A stretch of 64,000 nucleotides of DNA from positions 124,001 through 188,000 of the forward strand of contig NZ_RSAA01000009.1 in NCBI RefSeq assembly GCF_003931915.1. The letters are read 5' to 3'. Under the pieces are notes generated by a model. It was not told the DNA's origin, ran no database searches, and was given only the letters and a program-made list of their open reading frames with translations. This document shows positions 19,631-29,647 of this stretch, piece after piece (the stretch's first letter is position 1; each line of letters starts with the position of its first letter). The position numbers were made by a program, and so were the translations under genes. The stretch comes from Saccharopolyspora rhizosphaerae. Lineage in GTDB: Bacteria; Actinomycetota; Actinomycetes; Mycobacteriales; Pseudonocardiaceae.

Positions 19631-20560
19631 TCAGAAGTCGTCGCGGTTGCGGCGCAGCTCCAGGCGGCGCCAGCTGCGCCGGGGATGTCCGGGCGTGGTG
19701 GGCCGGCGCGGCAGCCGCACCCGGCGCGCGGCGCCGGCCATGCTGCGCCGCAGCGGCGGGCGGATGCCCAGGCGCCGGTTGCGGCGGCGGATGGCGCGGC
19801 GCTCGCGAGGCGCGGCGAGCCAGGCCTCGGGGTGCTTCGACAGCCACTCGTAGCGGTAGACCGCGTAGGGGATGTGCAGCAGGTAGAGCACCATCGCGAT
19901 GACCAGCGAGAGCAGCGGGAACACCACCACCAGCGCGGCCAGCAGCGCCACGCCCACCAGCAGCGGCGCCACGACCTTCGGCGGCACCTTGACGGTCTTG
20001 AGCGACAGCGTGGGCACCCGGCTGACGGCCAGCGCGGCGATGAGCACCATCCACAGCATCACCACCGGCTGCTGCGCCCACCAGCCCGGGTACTCGAAGT
20101 GGGCGGTCAGCGCGAGCGGCAGCAACGCCAGCAGACCAGCGGCGGGCGCGGGCACGCCGACGAAGAACTCCTTGGCGAACGGCGGCTGCTCGGCGTCCTC
20201 GAGCAGCGTGTTGAACCGCGCGAGCCGCAGCACCATGGCGACCGCGAAGATCAGCGACACCACCCAGCCGGCCCGGTTGTCCTGCATGTGCCAGGCGTAG
20301 AGGGTCAACGCCGGCGCAACGCCGAAGGACATCGCGTCGGCCAGCGAGTCCAGCTCGGCGCCCATCTTGGAGGTCGCGTCGAGCAGGCGGGCGATCCGGC
20401 CGTCGAGGCCGTCGAGCACCGCGGCGGCGGCGACGGACCCGATCGCGAAGTCCAGCTGCCCGTTGAGGGCGAACTGGATCGCCGACAGGCCGGCGCACAT
20501 CGCCAGCACGGTGATCGCGTTGGGCAGCAACCGGACGCCGGGGGTGGTCCGCATGCTCAT
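19631..20560 (-). CDS. pssA: CDP-diacylglycerol-serine O-phosphatidyltransferase
   Basis: PssA makes phosphatidylserine from CDP-diacylglycerol and serine in the membrane. The CDP-alcohol phosphotransferase signature is complete: D50-G-L-D53-G, then AR at 57-58, G67, D71 and D75. Several hydrophobic segments follow up to about residue 230. The last 70 residues are a strongly basic tail (RERRAIRRRNRRLG and RRSWRRLELRRNR), unusual but fitting a cytoplasmic membrane-surface tail. The ATG at 20560 overlaps the psd stop in an ATGA junction, and AGGGGGAAG lies upstream. Psd then decarboxylates its product. Confidence 0.93.
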   Translation of the reverse strand: MSMRTTPGVRLLPNAITVLAMCAGLSAIQFALNGQLDFAIGSVAAAAVLDGLDGRIARLLDATSKMGAELDSLADAMSFGVAPALTLYAWHMQDNRAGWVVSLIFAVAMVLRLARFNTLLEDAEQPPFAKEFFVGVPAPAAGLLALLPLALTAHFEYPGWWAQQPVVMLWMVLIAALAVSRVPTLSLKTVKVPPKVVAPLLVGVALLAALVVVFPLLSLVIAMVLYLLHIPYAVYRYEWLSKHPEAWLAAPRERRAIRRRNRRLGIRPPLRRSMAGAARRVRLPRRPTTPGHPRRSWRRLELRRNRDDF

Positions 20561-21270
20561 CGGTCGCGCTTCCCCCTGGGCAGTTCGGCCAGCGGCGTTT
20601 CGCCGCCGATGGTGCGCTGGCCCGGTTCGACGAGGACCTGGCTCTCCGCGGGGACGTACAGGTCCACGCGAGACCCGAACCGGATCAGGCCGTAGGTGCT
20701 CCCGGCGGAGGTGGTGTCGCCCTCGGCGACCTCGCACACGATGCGGCGGGCGACGAGCCCGGCGATCTGCACGACCGCGACGCGGGTGCCGTCGTCGGTG
20801 CGGAGGGTCATCGAGTTGCGCTCGTTGTCCTCGCTCGCCTTGTCCAGGTCGGCGGAGAGGAACTTGCCGGGCCGGTAGACGACCTTCTCGACCGTGCCGC
20901 TGACGGGCACGCGCTGGACGTGCACGTCGAAGATGGTCAGGAAGGTGCTGATGCGCGTCATCGGCTGCTCGCCGAGGCCCAGCTCGGCCGGTGGGACGGC
21001 GCTTTCCACGTGCGCGACGGCGCCGTCGGCCGGGGCCACGGCCAGGTCACTGCGGGTGGGGGTGGTGCGCGCCGGCTCGCGGAAGAACCACGCGCACCAG
21101 GCGGTGAGGACGGCACCGACCACGCCGAGCGGGCGCCAGGTGCGGCGCAGCACCAGCGTGGCGACGGCGGCGCCGATGACGAACGGCCTGCCTGCCGGGT
21201 GCATCGGCGGAACGGTGTCCTTGGCCAGCGCGATCAGGTGCGCCAGCGGGCTCTCGTGGGTGCTGCTCAT
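20557..21270 (-). CDS. psd: Phosphatidylserine decarboxylase proenzyme
   Basis: Psd converts phosphatidylserine to phosphatidylethanolamine. At 237 residues it belongs to the short (archaeal-type) class. The self-cleavage site is Gly190-Ser191-Thr192 within SAGSTYGLIRFGSR, where Ser191 becomes the pyruvoyl group; VAPADGAV and FLTIFDVHVQRVP are conserved earlier. One or two hydrophobic stretches (about 28-62) anchor it. The start is ATG 21270; the longer in-frame extension upstream is arginine-rich and not protein-like. It is cotranscribed with pssA (4-base overlap). Confidence 0.93.
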   Translation of the reverse strand: MSSTHESPLAHLIALAKDTVPPMHPAGRPFVIGAAVATLVLRRTWRPLGVVGAVLTAWCAWFFREPARTTPTRSDLAVAPADGAVAHVESAVPPAELGLGEQPMTRISTFLTIFDVHVQRVPVSGTVEKVVYRPGKFLSADLDKASEDNERNSMTLRTDDGTRVAVVQIAGLVARRIVCEVAEGDTTSAGSTYGLIRFGSRVDLYVPAESQVLVEPGQRTIGGETPLAELPRGKRDR

Positions 21271-21457
21271 GGAGGTTGTCGCGCCCCTGCGTCGGAGGTC
21301 ATGTCTGCGCGGCGCGGGAGTCCCTGCCTGCGCCGCCGACGTACAGCATCGCGGACGCTCCATCTCCGCTGTGGCCAGGGGCCGCAGTCGATCAAGAACA
21401 CCCTGCCTGACCTGCACGTATCTCGCGCCGAGATGCTACAGCTCGAAAAGCCGGGAG

Positions 21458-21473
21458 TCACCCGTACGGGTGA
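21458..21473. promoter_or_regulatory. Perfect 16-bp palindrome upstream of psd, possible operator
   Basis: TCACCCGTACGGGTGA is a perfect palindrome about 190 bp before the psd start on the divergent side. It has the shape of a dimeric repressor site. I cannot name the regulator. Confidence 0.4.
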
Positions 21474-21691
21474 GCAAGCGGTGGGTCTCCCTCCGCCTCC
21501 CCGCACCCGGACGGCGTCGTCGTGGTGACCGGCAGCCTGCCGTGGCGCGAACAGCGGTTTTGCTGACTGGGAGTCACCAAATGCGTTGCCAACGTCCTCC
21601 GATAGCGGCTACGGCCAGGCTGTGAACTCAATTACACTAGAAACCGCGTCACGAACCGTTGATCAGTCCATCTCCTTCGTGTCCGCACAGA

Positions 21692-21758
21692 GGCGCCTTC
21701 GCTTGCCAGGCGCCGCGGACCGCGGGAAGAGGGCCGTGCGCCGTCGGGGGGCGCACGG
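21692..21758. other. Two consecutive hairpins preceding the terminator
   Basis: GGCGCCT (21692-21698) pairs with 21708-21714, and CCGTGCGCC (21734-21742) pairs with 21750-21758 around a G-rich loop. With the terminator that follows they form a 125-base run of structure that could be tandem terminators or the body of a small RNA. Confidence 0.4.
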
Positions 21759-21767
21759 ACCCGATAT

Positions 21768-21815
21768 CGAAGAGGCCGTTCGGCGCCTACGGGGAGGCGC
21801 CGAACGGCCTCTTCG
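21768..21815. terminator. Very strong 20-bp hairpin terminator
   Basis: A perfect 20-bp stem (21768-21787 with 21796-21815) closes an 8-base loop. It lies ten bases downstream of the stop of the minus-strand M48-like gene and is symmetric enough to stop plus-strand transcripts too. Confidence 0.8.
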
Positions 21816-21824
21816 CCTTCCGGT

Positions 21825-23852
21825 TCAGCCCAGGGACAGCGCGGGCTCGTCGAGCTCCATGCGCGCCCCCATCAGCTCCGCCAGCCCGTTGTAGGGCTCG
21901 CCGTGCTCGACGCCGTCGGCCGTGCTGCGCAGGGTGAGCACCGAGACGCCCTCGTGGCCGCCGGTGACCACGCGCAGGTCGTCGAGCGTCGACATCGCGT
22001 ACTCGTCGAGGTAGAGGTCCACCTCCAGCGACCACCCGGCCTTGTCCTGGTCGAGCCGGGCGCTGGCGATGTCGCGGCTGTCCACCCACTGCGCGCCGGA
22101 GCGCTCCCGCAGTTCGAGGACCGGGCGCGAAGCCAGCTCGCTGAGCTGCTCCTCCTCGGCTTCGCGGAGCATCGCCAAGGTGCCCGCGAGCAGCCGCTTC
22201 GCCGCGCTGGCGTCGCTGGGCAGCAGGAGCAGGCCGCGGTCGGTGACCAGCAGGTCGTAGGCCTCGCCGGAGCACTGCACGGGGCTGACGATGCCGGCCA
22301 GCGTGGGCTCGGGCTCCTCGGCGGGCTCGCGGGTGTGGTGCAGCGGGACGCCGAGGTCCACCAGCACCCGGTGCAGGCCGGGGATCAGCCGCGGGTCGGC
22401 GACGGCCGGCCGCACCAGCCGGTCCGGGTCCAGCGGGCGGCCGTTGGCCAGCCGCACCGCGGGCGGACCGCCCCAGTCCAGCTCGTGGTGGGCGCGGCCG
22501 GCGCAGATCAGCGCGTCGACAACGGTGCACCCGAGCAGCTCGGTGAGGGTGTCCTCGGCGGCCTGGTCGAGCGTCGAGGGGTGCAGTCCCGGGTTGAGCA
22601 CCGGGTTGACCAGGTCGCGGCCGTACCCGCGGTGGATCGCGGCGAGGACGCCCTGGATGGTCGGGTCCACGCCCAGCCCGCACTGGTGGGCCGCGGCGCT
22701 GAGCCGCCCGGCCTTCTCCGCCACCTGCGCGGCCCCGGCCAGCCGGACGACCTCCGGCCACGGCATGCGCGGGCCGAGGGAGTCGACCAGCAGCCGGTCC
22801 TCCAGCTCGGGCACGGCGCTGCGCGGCTTGCGCAGGACCGCGAAGGCCGGGCGGTCGTCGGCCTCCTTGTCACCGGCCTTGATCCGCTTCATCAGCTCGA
22901 CCCGGGTGCGGACCGGCAGTTCGCCGCGTTCCTCGGCGATGGCCTGCTTGGCGCGCTCGGCCAGCTCGGGCTTGCGCGCCGGGTGGTCCACGAAGCTGCG
23001 GAAGCCCAGCAGCACGTCGGGCGCGTGGCCGATGTCGGCGGCCAGGCTCAGGTACTGCTCCGTGTAGTCCCGCCAGGCCAGCTCCACCGCGACGGACTTG
23101 CGCAACGCCATCACCGCCGCCCGCTTGCCGGCGACGCGCGCCGCGGCCGCGTCACCGGCGAGCACCAGCTCCTTGGTGGTGGTCACGGCGATCGCGGTGA
23201 ACACCCGCGCGTACCCGGCGAACAGCCACCGCACCGGGCCGGTCGTGAGCCCGTCGACGGTGCGCTGGACGCTGGCCAGCACCCGGTGCGCGGTCACGGT
23301 CAGCTTGCTGCGGCCGGTGAGCCTGCCGACGGAGTGCGCGAGCGTCGCGCCCAGCTCGGCAGTGGTCAGCGCCGCCAGCATCGGCAACCCGATCTCCAGG
23401 TAGCGGGTGCGGGTGCGCAGGCCGAGCAGCGCGGTGTCCTCGCGGACGTCGACGCGTGGCTCGGAGGTGATGCGGACCTCGTCGGGCAGCGGTGAGTCGG
23501 TGGCGTCGACGAGCTGGTCGACGGTGCGCCAGAGGTTGGGCTGGTTCACCCGGTCGACCGGGACGCCGCGCGGCCGGACCCGGTTGCGCAGCACCGCGCG
23601 CAATCCGATGACCAAGACCGCGCCGACGACGATCGCGGCGAAGGCGACCTTCAAACCTCCGACGGTGTCGCGTCGGAACGTCATGCCGGCCATCAGCAGC
23701 AGGCCGGCGATCACGCCGAGCGACACGACGAAGAAACCTATGTGCAACGCCAGCGCCAAGGCGGCGCGCCAGGGGCCACGCACGTGCAGAACTCCGGAGT
23801 GGAAGTGGAAGGTCGAGCTCGCAGTCTTCGCGACCGCGAGTCGAACAGTCAA
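21825..23852 (-). CDS. M48-peptidase-like membrane protein without the zinc-binding HEXXH motif
   Basis: The 675-residue protein has two membrane segments (about 30-56 and 68-88) followed by a region that follows the pattern of actinomycete M48 metallopeptidases: LGLRTRTRYLEIGLPMLAAL, then TTAELGATLAHSVGRL where active members have a HELGH box. The downstream third zinc ligand region reads ELVLAGDAAAARVAG, where Glu-x-x-Ala-Asp is expected. Of the HEXXH set only His173 remains (HSVGR), so it is probably not a protease. The remaining 430 residues are of unknown type. The start is TTG 23852 without a clear ribosome binding site; GTG 23783, with GGAG upstream, is an alternative. It lies 30 bases after moeA, probably in one operon. 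Confidence 0.75.
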   Translation of the reverse strand: MTVRLAVAKTASSTFHFHSGVLHVRGPWRAALALALHIGFFVVSLGVIAGLLLMAGMTFRRDTVGGLKVAFAAIVVGAVLVIGLRAVLRNRVRPRGVPVDRVNQPNLWRTVDQLVDATDSPLPDEVRITSEPRVDVREDTALLGLRTRTRYLEIGLPMLAALTTAELGATLAHSVGRLTGRSKLTVTAHRVLASVQRTVDGLTTGPVRWLFAGYARVFTAIAVTTTKELVLAGDAAAARVAGKRAAVMALRKSVAVELAWRDYTEQYLSLAADIGHAPDVLLGFRSFVDHPARKPELAERAKQAIAEERGELPVRTRVELMKRIKAGDKEADDRPAFAVLRKPRSAVPELEDRLLVDSLGPRMPWPEVVRLAGAAQVAEKAGRLSAAAHQCGLGVDPTIQGVLAAIHRGYGRDLVNPVLNPGLHPSTLDQAAEDTLTELLGCTVVDALICAGRAHHELDWGGPPAVRLANGRPLDPDRLVRPAVADPRLIPGLHRVLVDLGVPLHHTREPAEEPEPTLAGIVSPVQCSGEAYDLLVTDRGLLLLPSDASAAKRLLAGTLAMLREAEEEQLSELASRPVLELRERSGAQWVDSRDIASARLDQDKAGWSLEVDLYLDEYAMSTLDDLRVVTGGHEGVSVLTLRSTADGVEHGEPYNGLAELMGARMELDEPALSLG

Positions 23853-23882
23853 CGGCGGTGTGACAAGCGATATCGAGTCGAT

Positions 23883-25121
23883 CTAGTCCAGCAACACCAC
23901 GTCCACTGTGGACCCAGCGGGCAGGTCCGTCACGTCTTCCGGGATGGCCAGCAAGCAGTTCGCCTTCGCCAGGCTGCCCAGCAGGTGAGAGCCCGGTGCT
24001 CCCTGCAGGGTGACCTCCCCGGTCGCCGGGTCGAACACGCCGCGCCGGAACTGCCGCTTGCCCGTCGGCGCGGTCAGCTCCCCCGCGAGCACGGCTTGGC
24101 GCACGTGCCGCGAGGTCGTGGCGTGCCCGGCGGCGGCCAGCATCGCCGGGCGCACGAAGACCTCGAAGGAGACCATCGAGCTCACCGGGTTGCCGGGCAG
24201 CGTGACCACCGCGAACGCGTCCCGGTAGCGGCCGCAGCCCTGCGGCATGCCCGGCTGCATCGCGACCTTGGTGAACTCCACGCCGTTGCCGGCCAAGGCG
24301 TCCTTGACCACCTCGTACGCCCCGGCGCTGACCCCGCCCGACGTCAGCAGCAGGTCGGCGGAGTCCAAGTGCTCCTGCAGGGCGGCGTGGAAGGCGTCGA
24401 CGTCGTCGGGCACGAACCGCAGCAGCGTCGGCTCGCCCCCGGCCTCGCGGACCGCGGCGGCCAGCATCAGTCCGTTCGACTCGTAGATCTGCCCGCGCCG
24501 CAGCTCCTGGCCGGGCTCGACCAGCTCCGACCCGGTGGACAGCACCAGCACGCGCACCGGGCGGTGCACGGGCAGCTCGGCGACGCCGACGGCGGCGGCC
24601 ACGCCCAGCTGTGCGGCGCCGAGCCGGGTTCCCGTGGTGAGCACCACGGTCCCCTCGGTCACGTCCTCGCCGGCGCGGCGCACGTGGGCGCCCGGCTGCG
24701 CGGAGCTGAACAGCGCCACCGTGCCGGTGCCGCCGTCGGTGCGCTCCACCGGGACCACCGCGTCGGCTCCGGGCGGCAGCTGCGCGCCGGTCATGATGCG
24801 GTGCGCGGTGCCCGGCTGCAGCGGCGGCACGTCGACCCGTCCGGCCGGGATGTCCTCGGACACCGGGAGCTTGACCGGCTCCTCCTGCGTCGCCTCGGTC
24901 AGGTCGACCGAGCGGACCGCGTAGCCGTCCATCGCGGAGTTGCTGAACGGCGGCAACGAGATCGGGGCGACCAGGTCGGTGGCCAGCGCCAAGCCCAGGC
25001 AGTTCTCCAGCGGCCGCGACTCGACCGGCGTGCGGGTCAGCAGCGAGGCGACCTTCGCGCGGTGGTCGGCGACCGACGTCAGCTCGTGTTGCGGGTTGTG
25101 GGACGACACGTCACGCATCAT
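23883..25121 (-). CDS. moeA: Molybdopterin molybdenumtransferase MoeA
   Basis: MoeA inserts molybdate into adenylylated molybdopterin. The 412-residue protein has normal length and the expected blocks: PPFSNSAMDGYAVR, RIMTGAQLPPGADAVVPVE, the MoaB/Mog-like core VLVLSTGSELVEPG and LLLTSGGVSAGAYEVVKD, LPGNPVSSMVSFEVFVRP, and a C-terminal barrel. ATG 25121 and the adjacent ATG are equivalent starts. It follows pssA-psd in the order I recall from mycobacteria. The Mo-hydroxylase cluster at 35.8-39.6 kb needs this cofactor. Confidence 0.94.
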   Translation of the reverse strand: MMRDVSSHNPQHELTSVADHRAKVASLLTRTPVESRPLENCLGLALATDLVAPISLPPFSNSAMDGYAVRSVDLTEATQEEPVKLPVSEDIPAGRVDVPPLQPGTAHRIMTGAQLPPGADAVVPVERTDGGTGTVALFSSAQPGAHVRRAGEDVTEGTVVLTTGTRLGAAQLGVAAAVGVAELPVHRPVRVLVLSTGSELVEPGQELRRGQIYESNGLMLAAAVREAGGEPTLLRFVPDDVDAFHAALQEHLDSADLLLTSGGVSAGAYEVVKDALAGNGVEFTKVAMQPGMPQGCGRYRDAFAVVTLPGNPVSSMVSFEVFVRPAMLAAAGHATTSRHVRQAVLAGELTAPTGKRQFRRGVFDPATGEVTLQGAPGSHLLGSLAKANCLLAIPEDVTDLPAGSTVDVVLLD

Positions 25122-25284
25122 CGGTCATCGGCACCCGCCGTGTCGCCATCGGCACGGGATCGTTCGCGCGCGAGCGGATGGCACAATGCCCCGCCCCCGC
25201 GGGGCGCGGACCCGCCGCCGGCGAGGCCGGGTCTTCGTAGAATCGCCGTGCCCGAGCAGATCGGCGGGCGCGAAGGGGGTTGCT

Positions 25285-25968
25285 GTGCAGGTCCGTGCAC
25301 GACACACGCCGTCGTACGGGGTCGCCCGGCTGGTGTTGGCACCGGGTGAGCCGGTGCGGGTGGAGTCCGGGGCGATGCTGGCCACCAGCTACGGCGTGAC
25401 CGTCGAATCGCGCGCGCAGGGCGGGTTCCTCAAGTCGCTGGCCCGGTCGGCGCTGGGCGGGGAGTCGTTCTACGTCTCGACCTACACGGCTCCGCAGCAG
25501 GGCGGCTGGGTCGACGTGGCCCCGACGCTGCCCGGTGATCTCAACGTCCTGGAGCTCGACGGCCGGGTCGGTTGGTGCGTGACCAAGGGCTGCTGGCTGG
25601 CTTCGGCGAGCACGGTGCAGGTGGAGACGCAGTGGGGCGGCTTCCAGAACCTCTTCGGCGGTGAGGGCGGGTTCCTCACCCGGCTCAGCGGGCAGGGCGC
25701 GGCCGTGGTGGCCTGCTACGGCGCGCTGGACGTGGTGACGCTGCAGCCCGGCGAGTACGTCACGATCGACACCGGTCACGTGGTCGCCTACGCCGACACG
25801 GTGCAGAGCCAGCTGCGGCAGATGAACCCGGGCGTGGCCCAGTCGCTGAAGAGCGGCGAGGGGCTGGTCTTCGACTTCGCCGGTCCCGGACAGGTGCTGA
25901 CCCAGACCCGGAACCCGCGCGGCTTGGTCGGCTGGTTGCGCGCGAACGGTCTCGGTGCGCGTTCCTGA
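25285..25968 (+). CDS. AIM24/TIGR00266-family protein
   Basis: The 227-residue product starts at GTG 25285, with GAAGGGGG five bases upstream; longer in-frame versions run antisense through moeA. It is a beta-rich AIM24 domain protein: LVLAPGEPVRVESGAMLATS, GGFLKSLARSALGGESFYVSTYTAP, GGWVDVAPTLPGD and ITLQPGEY-like DVVTLQPGEYVTIDTGHVVA. Family members (Aim24 in mitochondria, many bacterial paralogues) have no agreed biochemical function. It is transcribed divergently from moeA, and no partner gene is obvious. Confidence 0.85.
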   Translation: MQVRARHTPSYGVARLVLAPGEPVRVESGAMLATSYGVTVESRAQGGFLKSLARSALGGESFYVSTYTAPQQGGWVDVAPTLPGDLNVLELDGRVGWCVTKGCWLASASTVQVETQWGGFQNLFGGEGGFLTRLSGQGAAVVACYGALDVVTLQPGEYVTIDTGHVVAYADTVQSQLRQMNPGVAQSLKSGEGLVFDFAGPGQVLTQTRNPRGLVGWLRANGLGARS

Positions 25969-26274
25969 TGCCGCTTCTCCGGAATGGCGTGAATGGAGTT
26001 CGGGCACCTTGTTCGGACTTGTTCGATGCAGTTCGGCCCTTCATGAGGTGAGGCTTCCCGATGTTTTCCGCGGGGAGTGGAATTCGATTGCGACACTCGG
26101 GGGAATTAGGTCGCGCTGATAACGCAACGTGGCGGCGCCGGCCACCCGTTCGGCCCAGCGTTTAACGGGAAAGTCGTATTGCCGAACCGGCGACGTGCCC
26201 GATTTTCCGGAGTAGTGTGGCCGATGCTCCAGCGGCGCTCGCGCCGTGCATCACAGTTTCTTGAGGAGGACGCC
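25969..26274. other. 306-base gap upstream of the cold-shock gene
   Basis: No gene is visible. It is less GC-rich than its surroundings and contains a GGCGCC-centred imperfect hairpin near 26130-26146. It probably carries the promoter and the 5' leader of the cold-shock gene; I could not pick out confident hexamers. Confidence 0.45.
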
Positions 26275-26478
26275 GTGGCGGTCGGCACGGTCAAGTGGTT
26301 CAACTCGGAGAAGGGCTACGGATTCATCGCGACGGATGGTGGGTCCGATGTGTTCGTCCATTACTCCGCGATCAACATGTCCGGTTTCCGAACCCTTTCC
26401 GAGGGAGATCGGGTCGAATTCGAGGTGAAAGCCGGCCGAGACGGCCGAACTCAAGCCGACGGCGTTCGCAAAGTCTGA
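26275..26478 (+). CDS. CspA-family cold-shock protein
   Basis: The 67-residue single cold-shock domain starts at GTG 26275, with AGGAGGA four bases upstream. The start [18 protein letters not shown] includes RNP1 (KGYGFI, 13-18), and VFVHY (26-30) is RNP2; the domain ends in GPxA-like DGVRKV. Such proteins bind single-stranded RNA and DNA, keep mRNA unfolded and often act as general housekeeping chaperones in actinomycetes. It stands alone upstream of the kinase gene. Confidence 0.95.
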   Translation: MAVGTVKWFNSEKGYGFIATDGGSDVFVHYSAINMSGFRTLSEGDRVEFEVKAGRDGRTQADGVRKV

Positions 26479-26600
26479 GAGAACTTTCGCACCAGGTCGT
26501 CGTGCGGCCCGGTCCTCCCGCTGCGGGGGGCCGGGCCGCAGCGCGCGGAGTCGTCGAAACCTGCGCCCGAGCACGACCTGCGACGGTTAGGCTGCGCCCT

Positions 26601-27722
26601 GTGTCGGATGACTTGACCGGTCGGAAGCTCGGCCACTACAAGATCGACGGCGTGCTCGGTCGCGGTGGGATGAGCGTGATGTACCGCGCCACCGACGTCC
26701 GGCTCGGCCGCAAGGTCGCGTTGAAGGTGATGGGGGAGCACATCACCGGCGACACCGAGTTCCGCGAGCGCTTCGTCGACGAGGCCCGCAACACCTCGGC
26801 CATCGACCACGCCAACATCGTGCCGCTGTACGACTTCGGCGAGGTCGACGGCATGCTCTACATCGCCATGCGGCTGGTCGAGGGCAGCGACCTGGCGGGT
26901 CTGATCTCCGAGGGGCCGATCTCGCCGAAGCGCTCCCTGGAACTGCTCGGGCAGATCGCCGAGGCGCTGGACATGCTGCACGAGCGGGGCCTGGTCCACC
27001 TCGACCTCAAGCCGGCGAACGTGCTCGTCACCTCCCGCGAGTCGGCGCACGAGCACGTCTACCTCGCCGACTTCGGGCTGACCCGGCGCGGGGCGACCGG
27101 CCACCGCACGTCCTCCGGAGACTTCCTGGGATCGCCGACCTACGCGGCTCCCGAGCACCTGCGCGGTGAGCCGGTGGACGGCCGCACCGACCAGTACGCG
27201 CTGGCCTGCATGCTCTTCGCCTGCCTCACCGGCCGCCCGCCGTTCGGCGGTTCGGTGCAGGAGGTCATCCAGGGGCACCTGGCCGCCGAACCGCCGGCGC
27301 CTGGCTCGCTGGTGCTGCTGCCGCCCCCGATCGACGACGTGCTGCGCCGGGGGATGGCCAAGCGCGCCGACCAGCGCTACGCGAGCTGCCAGGGCCTGAT
27401 CGCCGCGGCCCGCGCCGCGCTCGGCCCGGCCGCGGGGGAGGCCCCCGCGCCGCCGCGGCTCGCGCAGCAGCCCGTCGCCCCGCACACCCCGCCCCAGGTC
27501 CTCCCGCAGCAGGTGCCGCAGCCGCCGAGCCCCTACGCTCAGAACTACGCCGGGCACCAGCAGCCGGTGCGGCTGCGGCCGCCGGTGCCGGCCGGGTCCT
27601 CCTCGTTCGCGAGGACGTCCTCGGGCGGTGCCGCGAAGTGGATCGTGCCGGTGCTGATCGGTGTGGCGCTGCTGGTGATCGTGCTGCTCTTCGTGGCGAT
27701 GGCCTCGGCCGGGGGGAGCTAG
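26601..27722 (+). CDS. Membrane-anchored Ser/Thr protein kinase with non-RD catalytic loop
   Basis: With GTG 26601 as start the protein has 373 residues. The kinase domain (about 11-270) has the glycine loop GRGGMSVMY, Lys42 in VALKVMG, the catalytic loop HLDLKPAN (133-140, catalytic Asp135), ADFGLTR (156-162) and AAPEHLRG. The usual HRD arginine is replaced by leucine, so activation-loop control may differ from most Hanks kinases. A proline/glutamine-rich linker follows, then one membrane helix near residues 345-368, with only five residues beyond it. There is thus no extracellular sensor domain such as PASTA. It lies upstream of groEL on the same strand. Confidence 0.9.
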   Translation: MSDDLTGRKLGHYKIDGVLGRGGMSVMYRATDVRLGRKVALKVMGEHITGDTEFRERFVDEARNTSAIDHANIVPLYDFGEVDGMLYIAMRLVEGSDLAGLISEGPISPKRSLELLGQIAEALDMLHERGLVHLDLKPANVLVTSRESAHEHVYLADFGLTRRGATGHRTSSGDFLGSPTYAAPEHLRGEPVDGRTDQYALACMLFACLTGRPPFGGSVQEVIQGHLAAEPPAPGSLVLLPPPIDDVLRRGMAKRADQRYASCQGLIAAARAALGPAAGEAPAPPRLAQQPVAPHTPPQVLPQQVPQPPSPYAQNYAGHQQPVRLRPPVPAGSSSFARTSSGGAAKWIVPVLIGVALLVIVLLFVAMASAGGS

Positions 27723-27776
27723 GGGCTCCCGCGCCGCCCGGCCCGGTCGCCGACGGGGTGACCCGCGTGGGTGCTG

Positions 27777-27803
27777 CTTGCACTCCCCACCTGTGAGTGC
27801 TAA
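27777..27803. promoter_or_regulatory. CIRCE operator 1 (HrcA site) before groEL
   Basis: CTTGCACTC (27777-27785), nine bases, then GAGTGCTAA (27795-27803). The right arm is identical to the CIRCE consensus and the left arm matches 7 of 9. It overlaps the likely promoter. Confidence 0.85.
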
Positions 27804-27806
27804 ACA
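27778..27806 (+). promoter_or_regulatory. Candidate groEL promoter overlapping CIRCE 1
   Basis: TTGCAC (27778-27783) and TAAACA (27801-27806) are separated by 17 bp. Both hexamers lie within CIRCE 1, so HrcA would exclude RNA polymerase. Confidence 0.5.
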
Positions 27807-27811
27807 CGGTA

Positions 27812-27838
27812 CTGGCACTCATCAAGGTTGAGTGCCAG
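27812..27838. promoter_or_regulatory. CIRCE operator 2 (HrcA site) before groEL
   Basis: CTGGCACTC (27812-27820), nine bases, then GAGTGCCAG (27830-27838). The two arms are perfectly complementary. It starts eight bases after CIRCE 1, inside the early transcript. Confidence 0.85.
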
Positions 27839-27974
27839 GTCGGGACGGTGAGGTCGTTCCGGCGGCGCCACATGACGGCGTCGTCGCACGATCGTCCGTC
27901 GCGGGCACCGAGCCTGGCCGAGCAGAGTCCTGCCGTCGATGCACTCATCTCGTGCACCGGCGGCGTCCTGATAG

Positions 27975-29627
<1,653 letters not shown>

Positions 29628-29647
29628 GTCCCACCCGCAGCTGACGA

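Larger units (their letters stand above)
21271..21824. other. 554-base gene-free region upstream of psd
   Basis: No convincing gene is seen. The region holds the psd upstream DNA with a perfect 16-bp palindrome at 21458-21473. A locally less GC-rich patch (21600-21660) follows, then three successive hairpins (21692-21714, 21734-21758, 21768-21815). It lies between the divergent upstream end of psd and the 3' end of the M48-like gene. Confidence 0.6.

Noticed and set aside
17444..20695. Plus-strand open frame of 1083 codons opposite the AAA+ ATPase and pssA
   Set aside because: It spans two real genes and a terminator on the other strand and contains no domain.
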